The translations under genes and the position numbers were made by a program. 64,000 nt of DNA from JADGOV01 sp963814355 (GTDB taxonomy: Bacteria; Actinomycetota; Actinomycetes; JADGOV01): assembly GCA_963814355.1 (NCBI GenBank), contig CAWFCZ010000018.1, positions 1,178,001 through 1,242,000 on the forward strand, written 5' to 3'. The notes beneath the pieces were generated by a model. It did no database searches and had not been told where the DNA came from. It saw only the letters and a list, made by a program, of their open reading frames with translations. This document shows positions 28,025 through 35,247 of this stretch, piece by piece (position 1 is the first letter of the stretch; each line of letters begins with the position of its first letter).

Positions 28025-28537
28025 GTGGACTTCGACGTCACCATCGAGATACCCAAGGGGAACCGCAACAAGTACGAGATGGATCACCATAACGGCCGGA
28101 TCCGGCTGGATCGGATGCTGTTCACAGCGACCCGCTACCCGGCCGACTATGGCTTCGTGGACGACACGCTCGGCGACGACGGCGATCCCCTGGACTGCCT
28201 GGTGTTGGTCGAGGAGCCGACCTTCCCCGGCTGCCTGATCCGCGCCCGGGCGGTCGGCATGTTCCGGATGACGGACGAGGCCGGCGGTGACGACAAGGTG
28301 ATCTGCGTTCCGTCCAACGACCCGCGACAGGAACACCTGCGCGACATCCGGCACCTCCCGGAGTTCGAGCGGCTGGAGATCCAGCACTTCTTCGAGGTGT
28401 ACAAGGACCTCGAACCCGGCAAGTCCGTCGAGGGCGCGACCTGGGTCGGCCGGGTGGAAGCCGAGCGGGAGATCGAGATTTCCCGCAAGCGGTTGGCCGA
28501 TTCGCTCGCCGCCGGGTCGGATGGCGCCGAGCACTGA
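28025..28537 (+). CDS. ppa: Inorganic pyrophosphatase
   Basis: 170 residues. Soluble family I enzyme hydrolysing pyrophosphate in the cytoplasm. The signature DGDPLDCLVL binds the metal ions; YPADYGFVDDTLGDDGDPLD and the N-terminal IEIPKGNRNKYEMD are typical. GTG start with AGGAGG 5 bases upstream. A stand-alone transcription unit divergent from dacB. Confidence 0.97.
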   Translation: MDFDVTIEIPKGNRNKYEMDHHNGRIRLDRMLFTATRYPADYGFVDDTLGDDGDPLDCLVLVEEPTFPGCLIRARAVGMFRMTDEAGGDDKVICVPSNDPRQEHLRDIRHLPEFERLEIQHFFEVYKDLEPGKSVEGATWVGRVEAEREIEISRKRLADSLAAGSDGAEH

Positions 28538-28546
28538 TCCCGATCG

Positions 28547-31282
28547 TCAGCCTGACCCGAGCCGCTGGGCCAGGAGTTCGGCGAGGTGTACGCCGCGGCG
28601 GTCGGAGAGCTGCTCGATCTGGGTACGGCAGGAGAATCCGTCGGCGAGGATGACCGTGCCCGGAGTCGCCGCTCGAATCGCCGGGAGCAGGGCATGCGCC
28701 GCGACCGCGATGGACACCTCGAAGTGTCCCCGCTCGACGCCGAAGTTGCCGGCCAGCCCGCAGCAGCCGCCGAGGGCTTTCACGCCGGCCCCGGCGGCGG
28801 TGAGCAGCGCGGTGTCCGCGGCATACCCCAGCACCGCGTGCTGGTGGCAGTGCGGTTGGGCGAGCACCGTCGTGCCGGTCAACGCCGGCGGTGACCAGGC
28901 GGTATCGGTGAGCGCTTCGGCGAGCGTCCGGGTGGCCGCCGCGACCTGCTCGACCTGCCGGTCACCGGGCAGCAACTCGGCGGCGTCGGAACGCAGCACC
29001 GCGGCACACGACGGCTCCAAGCCGACGATCGGCGTACCGGCGGCGGCGTACGGCGCCAACTCGCGCACCGTGCGCCGCAGCCGGCGGCGGGCCCCGTCGA
29101 GCTGGCCGGTGGTGATCCAGGTCAACCCGCAGCACACCGCCCGGCGCGAGAGCGCTACGCCGTAGCCCGCTTGGGACAGGACGGCAACCGCGGCCCGGCC
29201 GACCTGCGGCTGAAAGTACTCGGTGAAGGTATCGACGAACAACAGCACCGGCCGGTCGCCGGCCGCAGGCGGCTGGCGCCGGTGCCAGCGGCGAAACGTC
29301 TCCGGGGCGAAGGCCGGCAGCGGTCGGCGCGCCTCGATGCCGGCCACCGCCTTGGCCAGCGCAGCGGCCCCCGGCAGGCGCAGCGCCGCGTTGGCCGCAC
29401 CCGGCGCGACCGAGGCCAGCCGGGCCCAGCGCGGCAGCTGACCCAGGGCGTAATGGGCACGGGGCCGGAGCCGCCGCCGGTAGGTCTGGTACAGCACCTC
29501 CGCCTTGTACGTCGCCATGTCCACCCCGGCCGGGCAGTCCGAGGCGCATCCCTTGCAGGCCAGGCACAACTCCAGCGCCTCCTGCACTTCCGGCGACCGC
29601 CAGCCGTCGCGAACCAGCGTGCCGTTCGCCATCTCCTGCAGCACCCGGGCCCGGCCGCGGGTGGAGTCCTTCTCGTCCCGGGTGGCCAGGTACGACGGGC
29701 ACATCACGCCACCGGTGACGCCGGTGTCGGCCCGGCAGGTACCGACCCCGACGCAGCGGTGCACGGCGGTGGCGAAGTCGCCGCGGTCGTGGGCATACCC
29801 GAAACCGAGCCGCTGCGTCAGCAGGCGGGCCCCGGGCAGCCGCAGGTCGGCATCCACCGGCCGCGGGTCGAGCAGGACCCCCGGGTTGAGCAGGTTGTCC
29901 GGATCCAGCGCCGCCTTGAAGCCGGCGAAGGCGGCCAGCGCGTCGGCCGAGTACATCAGCGGCAGCAACTCGCCGCGGGCCCGGCCGTCGCCGTGCTCAC
30001 CGGAGAGCGACCCGCCGTATCCGGCGACGAGCCGGGCGGCGTCGCGCAGGAAGCTGCGAAAGACGGTCGGTGCAGACGCCAGCGGGAAGTCGATCCGGAC
30101 GTGGACGCAGCCGTCCCCGAAGTGACCGTAGCTCAGCCCGGAGAGCCGGTAGCCGGCCAGCAACGCGTCGAACTCCCGCAGGTAGGCGCCCAGCGCGGCC
30201 GGCGGTACCGCGGCGTCCTCCCACCCCGGCCAGGCCGGCTCGCCGGCGGCGGTCCGACCGGCCAGGCCGACGCCGTCCTCCCGGATCCGCCACAGCGCGG
30301 CGGCCTGCGGCCCGGCCGGCAGGACCACCGCGTCCAGCGCGCCGGCCGCTGCGACCAGCCGCCGCCCCGCATCGGCCGCCGCGCCGGCGCTCGGGCCGCC
30401 GGCCTCGACGAATAGCCAGCCGCCACCCCGCGGAAGGTCCGGCACCGCGGCCGGACCCTTGCGGGCCCGGACCACGTCCACCAGCCGGGCGTCGATGCCC
30501 TCCACGGCGAGCGGTCGCAGCGGCAGCAAGGCCGGGGTGGCGTCCGCGGCCGCAGCCATGTCCCGGTACCCGAGCACGGCGAGCGCGGTGGCCGCCGGCT
30601 GCTCCACCAGGGCGACGGTGGCCCCCAGCACGATGGCGCAGGTGCCCTCGGTGCCTACCAGCGCCCTGCCGAGGTGCGCGCCGCGCTCCGGGAGCAGGTG
30701 TTCGAGGGAGTAGCCGGAGATCTGCCGGCCGAAGCGGCCGAGTTCAGTGCGGATCGTGGCCAGCGAGCCGGCGATCACCGCATCGACCGCCGGCCTCGAG
30801 GTTCCCGGGCCGGCCGTGATCCGCTCACCGGTCCCGGTGAGCACGTCGAGGCCGACCACGTTGTCCGCGGTCCGGCCGTAGGCCAGAGCGTGCGGTCCGC
30901 AGGCGTTGTTGCCGATCATCCCGCCGAAGGTGCAGCGGGCGTGCGTGGACGGGTCCGGCCCGAACCGCAACCGGTGCGGGGCGGCGAGCCGCTGGAGGTC
31001 GTCGAGGATGGCGCCGGGCTGCACCTGCGCGGTCCGCGCTTCGCGGTCGACGGCGAGCACCTGGTTGAGGTACCGGCTCGTGTCGAGCACGAGACCGGTG
31101 CCGACCGCGTTGCCGGCCACCGACGTGCCGCCTCCGCGCATGGTCAGCGGTACGCCGTGCTCGCGGCACACCGCGAACGCGGCCAGCACCTCGGTGACCG
31201 AGCGGGGGAAACCCACCGCGGTCGGGATTACCCGGTAGTTCGACGCGTCGGAGGAGTACTCCGCCCGGCGTCGCGAGGACAC
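28547..31282 (-). CDS. FAD/Fe-S 2-hydroxyacid dehydrogenase (GlcD-GlcF fusion, YdiJ/Dld-like)
   Basis: 911 residues. The N-terminal FAD_binding_4 domain has MRGGGTSVAGNAVG and RCTFGGMIGNNACG; then an FAD-oxidase C domain (SGEHGDGRARGELLP), a 4Fe-4S segment (CLACKGCASDCPAGVDM plus a second Cys group CVGVGTC), and two CCG motifs (RRAVCCGLTW, GGCCGLAGNFG). The layout matches D-2-hydroxyglutarate or D-lactate dehydrogenases passing electrons to the respiratory chain. Context, a transhydrogenase gene upstream that would make D-2-hydroxyglutarate, favours that substrate (inference). The GTG at 31282 begins right at the domain edge; a CTG at 31363 overlapping the preceding stop would add 27 family-like residues. 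Confidence 0.88.
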   Translation of the reverse strand: MSSRRRAEYSSDASNYRVIPTAVGFPRSVTEVLAAFAVCREHGVPLTMRGGGTSVAGNAVGTGLVLDTSRYLNQVLAVDREARTAQVQPGAILDDLQRLAAPHRLRFGPDPSTHARCTFGGMIGNNACGPHALAYGRTADNVVGLDVLTGTGERITAGPGTSRPAVDAVIAGSLATIRTELGRFGRQISGYSLEHLLPERGAHLGRALVGTEGTCAIVLGATVALVEQPAATALAVLGYRDMAAAADATPALLPLRPLAVEGIDARLVDVVRARKGPAAVPDLPRGGGWLFVEAGGPSAGAAADAGRRLVAAAGALDAVVLPAGPQAAALWRIREDGVGLAGRTAAGEPAWPGWEDAAVPPAALGAYLREFDALLAGYRLSGLSYGHFGDGCVHVRIDFPLASAPTVFRSFLRDAARLVAGYGGSLSGEHGDGRARGELLPLMYSADALAAFAGFKAALDPDNLLNPGVLLDPRPVDADLRLPGARLLTQRLGFGYAHDRGDFATAVHRCVGVGTCRADTGVTGGVMCPSYLATRDEKDSTRGRARVLQEMANGTLVRDGWRSPEVQEALELCLACKGCASDCPAGVDMATYKAEVLYQTYRRRLRPRAHYALGQLPRWARLASVAPGAANAALRLPGAAALAKAVAGIEARRPLPAFAPETFRRWHRRQPPAAGDRPVLLFVDTFTEYFQPQVGRAAVAVLSQAGYGVALSRRAVCCGLTWITTGQLDGARRRLRRTVRELAPYAAAGTPIVGLEPSCAAVLRSDAAELLPGDRQVEQVAAATRTLAEALTDTAWSPPALTGTTVLAQPHCHQHAVLGYAADTALLTAAGAGVKALGGCCGLAGNFGVERGHFEVSIAVAAHALLPAIRAATPGTVILADGFSCRTQIEQLSDRRGVHLAELLAQRLGSG

Positions 31283-31359
31283 GTCGACCTCGGGCAGGCC
31301 GCCGGCGCGCAGCAGGCCGGCGAGCCCCTCGCCGGCCGGGGCATCGGTCGCGGACGTAC

Positions 31360-31836
31360 TCAGCCGGCCGCCCCGCCGCGGCTCGGGCCGGCGGCCGGCG
31401 GCTGCGCGGGTCCAACCGCAGGCCGGTGCGGCGGGGGGGCGTGTTCGTGCGAATGCGGGCCCGGGTGGGCGTGCGGGGGCCCACCCGGCACCGGGTCACC
31501 GGCCCGCAGGGGTGCCGCCGCGTACCGGCCCTCGTGCGCCAGCACCGGACGCCGGTCCCCGGCCAGCTCCGGGTGCTGCTCCTCCAGCCGCGCCCGGGCC
31601 TGCGCGGTGCGCCGCAGCGCGGTGACGTAGTCCCGGTTCGCGCCGTAGGTCCCGCGCCAGGTCTGCGGCATCTTCTCGGCCGGGGGCGGCAGGGCGGCCC
31701 GGCCGCCCACGCCGAACCCCGAGGGGAGCTTCGCGGTGGCCGCGCCGCAGGCCGGACAGGCCGGCAGCGGCGCGGTGAAAGACTGCCTGACCTCGACGCG
31801 GTGGCCGGCCGGACAGCCGAGCACGTAGATCGGCAT
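31360..31836 (-). CDS. FmdB-family zinc-ribbon protein with His/Pro-rich tail
   Basis: 158 residues. Residues 1-40 form the FmdB/CxxC zinc ribbon (MPIYVLGCPAGHRVEVRQSF..CPACG). The rest is linker and a tail rich in His and Pro (PPHAHPGPHSHEHAPPPHRP) that could bind metal. It starts 6 bases after the transhydrogenase gene and overlaps the possible start of the dehydrogenase, so it is co-transcribed with them. FmdB proteins are small and of uncertain regulatory or chaperone role. Confidence 0.82.
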   Translation of the reverse strand: MPIYVLGCPAGHRVEVRQSFTAPLPACPACGAATAKLPSGFGVGGRAALPPPAEKMPQTWRGTYGANRDYVTALRRTAQARARLEEQHPELAGDRRPVLAHEGRYAAAPLRAGDPVPGGPPHAHPGPHSHEHAPPPHRPAVGPAQPPAAGPSRGGAAG

Positions 31837-31842
31837 CGGCGG

Positions 31843-33117
31843 CTACCAGAGCTCGATGGAGCGGGTGAAGATCTCGGCGACGTCGTCCTCGGTGACCTCG
31901 CGTGGCGCGGTTGCCAGCAGCCGCTGCTGCTTCATGGTGCCCTCGACGAGGTCGCCGATGTCGCTCTTGTCGTACCCCACCCCGCCGATGCCGTTCGGGA
32001 TCTCGATGTCGCGCATCAGGGAGACCAGGGCCGCCGGCAGCACCTCCGCCGGGTCATCCGGTTGCTCCATCCGCGGCGCCAGCAACTCCGCCGCCCGCAG
32101 GTGCCGCTCCGGCCGGGCCGGAAAGGTGAACCGGAACGCCTCCGGCGCGGTCAGCGAGACCGACATGCCGTGCGGCACCATCGGCTCCTCGGCCGGGTAC
32201 CCCCTAGGGTGGAAGCCCTTCACCCGCCCGGCGATCGGGTAGGCGTTGGCGTGCGGGATGTGCACCCCGGCGTTGCCGAAACCCATCCCGGCGAAGGTGG
32301 CGGCCATCGCCATCTCCATCCGCGCGTCGACGTCCTCACCGTCGCGCACCGAGGTCCGGAACGACCTGGCGAGCAGCTGCAGCGCCTTCTCGGCCCACAT
32401 GTCGGCCACCGGGTTCGACCCGCAGTACGGCACCCGCTGCTCGGCTCTCTTGTGCTCGAAGGAGGTGTAGGGCTTGGCGGTGTAGCTCTCCAGCGCGTGG
32501 CACAAGATGTCCATCCCGCAGGCCGCGGTCACCCCGCCTGGCTGAGTGGCGGTGAGCAGCGGATCCACGACGGCGAGCGTCGGGCGCAGCCGGGCCGAGC
32601 TGATGCCGGTCTTCACCTTCAGCGCGAGCACGTCGAGTACGCAGATCGTGGTGCTCTCCGAGCCGGTACCGGTGGTGGTCGGCACCGCGACCAGCGGCTT
32701 CAGCGGCTTCCTCGGGTTCTGGCCGCCGCCGACCGGCGCGTTGATGTAGTCCATCAGCTCGCCGGGGTTGGTCGTCATCAGGTTGATCGCCTTCGCGGTG
32801 TCGATGCTCGATCCCCCGCCGACCGCGACGAAGGCGTCCCACGGCCCGCTGCTGCGGGCGTAGTCCACGGCGTGTTGCAGGCTGACATCCGTCGGCTCCA
32901 CATGCACGCCGTCGAAGACCTCCGCCGCCACGTCGTAGCCCGCCATGGCCTCGGCCACCCGCCGCGGGGAACCGGTAGCCGCCACCCCCGGGTCGGTCAC
33001 CACCAGCACGCGGGACACCCCGAACTGGGCGAGGTCGTAGCCGATCTCCGCCGACGCGCCGGGCCCGAATTTCAGGTTGGGCGAGCCGTAGGTGAAGATC
33101 GTCTCAGGGTTGGACAT
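31843..33117 (-). CDS. Hydroxyacid-oxoacid transhydrogenase (ADHFE1/HOT-like iron alcohol dehydrogenase)
   Basis: 424 residues. Group III (iron) alcohol dehydrogenase fold: NAD-loop AVGGGSSIDTAKAINL, VPTTTGTGSE, metal site MDILCHALESYT and the His-containing GNAGVHIPHANAYP and VPHGMSV. From end to end it resembles human ADHFE1 more than simple alcohol dehydrogenases (VHVEPTDVSLQHA, YCGSNPVADMWA, GFGNAGVH, VGYDKSDI). HOT oxidises gamma-hydroxybutyrate to succinic semialdehyde while reducing 2-oxoglutarate to D-2-hydroxyglutarate. The ATG at 33117 has GGAGG 6 bases upstream. An NDMA-dependent alcohol dehydrogenase is an alternative. Confidence 0.85.
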   Translation of the reverse strand: MSNPETIFTYGSPNLKFGPGASAEIGYDLAQFGVSRVLVVTDPGVAATGSPRRVAEAMAGYDVAAEVFDGVHVEPTDVSLQHAVDYARSSGPWDAFVAVGGGSSIDTAKAINLMTTNPGELMDYINAPVGGGQNPRKPLKPLVAVPTTTGTGSESTTICVLDVLALKVKTGISSARLRPTLAVVDPLLTATQPGGVTAACGMDILCHALESYTAKPYTSFEHKRAEQRVPYCGSNPVADMWAEKALQLLARSFRTSVRDGEDVDARMEMAMAATFAGMGFGNAGVHIPHANAYPIAGRVKGFHPRGYPAEEPMVPHGMSVSLTAPEAFRFTFPARPERHLRAAELLAPRMEQPDDPAEVLPAALVSLMRDIEIPNGIGGVGYDKSDIGDLVEGTMKQQRLLATAPREVTEDDVAEIFTRSIELW

Positions 33118-33142
33118 CACGGGCCTCCAGTGAGGTGGTGGC

Positions 33143-33952
33143 TCAGGTGTAGTACCCGTCGGGAGCCGTCCGCATCCCGGCCAGCTGGGCCGCGTCGTGG
33201 CCGAAGACCAGTGTCGCGTTGGACCGCTCGGCGATGCCGCGGATCTTCTCCACCGAGGCGTACCAGGCGGTCAGGTCGTTCACGATCGCCGCCGGGACCG
33301 ACGGCGGGCCGTAGGAGTCGCCCAGGTAGACCGCATCGGAGGTGAAGATCATCGATCCGGTATCCGGGAGGTCGACCTTCATGGCCATCGTGCCGGCGGT
33401 GTGACCCGGCGCCTGGATCAACGTGACGCCCGGCAGGATCTCGGTGTCCCCGGAGACGGTCTCGAACTCCAGGCCCTCGTAGTCCACCTTGAGGAACGCC
33501 CCGGTCGTGACCCCCTCGAAACCGAACGCGAACTCCCGCTCGGCCTCGTTGCAGATCAGCTTGGCCGTGCTGCCGGCGAACATCTGCGCATTGCCGGCGT
33601 GGTCGAAGTGCAGGTGGGACAGCACGAGATAGTCGATGTCGTTCGGCGTCAGATTCAGGCTCTTGAGCTGCGCGTCGAAGTACTGGTCCTCGGTGACCTG
33701 GTCGTAGGGGAAGTACTCCTGCAGCCCGGAGGGCGCCCAGCGGGTCTCCCAGTCCCGCGGGCAGCTGGTGTCCCACAGCAGCCGGCCCTCCGGGGTCTCC
33801 ACCAGCACGGCGTGGCTGGTGCACGGGTACCACTCGACCGGCTCGTGCTTGCGGGCCCGCGGCTTGATGTTGCGGCCGGGCTTGAGCAGCAGCCAGGTCA
33901 GGTCGCAGCTCATCGCGCCGCAATCGAGCACGTGGACCTTGGTCGGAGGCAT
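33143..33952 (-). CDS. MBL-fold lactonase (AttM/AiiA-like N-acyl homoserine/gamma-butyrolactonase family)
   Basis: 269 residues. Dinuclear metal site SHLHFDHAGN, then PGHTAGTM, TSDAVY and FGHD, the layout of AttM/BlcC and AiiA. The C-terminal VFGHDAAQLAGMRTAPDGYY also resembles AttM. The ATG at 33952 has GAGGAG 6 bases upstream. It starts an operon with the transhydrogenase gene 25 bases downstream; AttM is likewise coupled to an iron-type alcohol dehydrogenase for gamma-butyrolactone use in Agrobacterium. Acyl-homoserine lactones remain a possible substrate. Confidence 0.85.
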   Translation of the reverse strand: MPPTKVHVLDCGAMSCDLTWLLLKPGRNIKPRARKHEPVEWYPCTSHAVLVETPEGRLLWDTSCPRDWETRWAPSGLQEYFPYDQVTEDQYFDAQLKSLNLTPNDIDYLVLSHLHFDHAGNAQMFAGSTAKLICNEAEREFAFGFEGVTTGAFLKVDYEGLEFETVSGDTEILPGVTLIQAPGHTAGTMAMKVDLPDTGSMIFTSDAVYLGDSYGPPSVPAAIVNDLTAWYASVEKIRGIAERSNATLVFGHDAAQLAGMRTAPDGYYT

Positions 33953-34142
33953 GGGCCGCTCCTCGCAATCGCTGCCGGCCGCCGCCGTGGCGGTAAGGGG
34001 CGGCAAGAGCGTGCCACGCCCGTCGCCACCGGTCAAGGATGTGGGCACTCTTTGGACGTCACGCCCAACGCCCAACCCCTACTGGCCGTTCACCGCCGAC
34101 CGCTCCCTGGCCTCGCCCGATGAGCCCCTCGGGAGCCGGCGA

Positions 34143-35231
34143 TCAACCGGCCAGGACCCGCCGCACCCCGGCGGCGATCTCCACGTCCTCCCGGGCGGTG
34201 ATCACGAAAGAGCGGACCGCGGCACCGGGCGCGGTGATCTCGACGTCCGGTTCGGCCGCGTCATTGGCGGCGGCATCCAGCGCTACGCCGAGAAAGCCCA
34301 GCCCGTCGGCGGCGCCGGAGCGGACCAGCGGCGCGTGCTCGCCGACCCCCCCGGTGAAGACCAGCACGTCCACTCCGGCCAGCGCCGCCGCCATCGAAGC
34401 GATCAACCCCCGGAGCCGGTGCAGGTACACCGCGAACGCAGTCCGGGCGCGTGTATCGCCGGCCGCCCGGGCGGCCAGCACCCGCCGCAGGTCGGCCTCG
34501 CCGGCCAGGCCGCGCAGCCCAGAGCCATGCTCCAGCGCGTCGGTCACCTCGGCCGCCGTCAACCCGGCCGAGGTCTGCAGCCACAGCACCATGCCGGGAT
34601 CCACGGTGCCGGACCTGGTGCCCATCACCAGCCCCTCCAGCGGCGTGAAGCCCATCGTGGTGTCCACCGAACGGCCGTCCCGGACCGCGGCCAGGGACGC
34701 ACCGGAGCCGAGGTGGCAGGTCACCACCCGCAGCCCCGCCGGGTGGCCGAGCAGGTCGGCGACCCGCCGGGCGGCGTACGCGTGGGACAGCCCGTGGAAG
34801 CCGTAGCGCCGGACGCCGAGCCGCTCCCGCCAGTCGAGCGGCACGGCGTAGATCGACGCGGCCGGCGGCAGCGTGGCATGGAACGCGGTGTCGAAACAGG
34901 CCACGGACGGTACGCCGGGCAGCGCGGCACCGACCGCCGCTATCCCAGCCAGCGACGGCGGCTGGTGCAGCGGCGCCAGTTCGGTCAACTCGCGCAGCGC
35001 CGCCAGCACCGCGTCATCGACCAGCACCGGCCCGGTGAAACGGGTGCCGCCGTGAACCACCCGGTGCCCGACGGCGTCCACGCGACCGAAGCCGGCCAGC
35101 GCCGCCGGCAGGTCGGCCTCCGGTGCCGAGTCGGCCGAGGCCAGCAGAGCGTCTTCCGGCCCGAGCAGCCGCAGCTTGAGGCTGGACGACCCGGCGTTGA
35201 CCACCAGGATCCGCTCCGGCGGCCCGGCCAC
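34143..35231 (-). CDS. ackA: Acetate kinase
   Basis: 362 residues from the GTG at 35231. Interconverts acetyl phosphate + ADP and acetate + ATP. Signatures are LVVNAGSSSLKL, VGHRVVHGG, CFDTAFH, YGFHGLSHAYAARR, GTRSGTVDPG and VFTGGVGEHA. It is 16 bases downstream of the phosphoketolase, whose acetyl phosphate it would turn into ATP. Slightly shorter than the 400-residue E. coli enzyme. Confidence 0.95.
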   Translation of the reverse strand: MAGPPERILVVNAGSSSLKLRLLGPEDALLASADSAPEADLPAALAGFGRVDAVGHRVVHGGTRFTGPVLVDDAVLAALRELTELAPLHQPPSLAGIAAVGAALPGVPSVACFDTAFHATLPPAASIYAVPLDWRERLGVRRYGFHGLSHAYAARRVADLLGHPAGLRVVTCHLGSGASLAAVRDGRSVDTTMGFTPLEGLVMGTRSGTVDPGMVLWLQTSAGLTAAEVTDALEHGSGLRGLAGEADLRRVLAARAAGDTRARTAFAVYLHRLRGLIASMAAALAGVDVLVFTGGVGEHAPLVRSGAADGLGFLGVALDAAANDAAEPDVEITAPGAAVRSFVITAREDVEIAAGVRRVLAG

Positions 35232-35247
35232 CGCGCGCCCGACCCGC

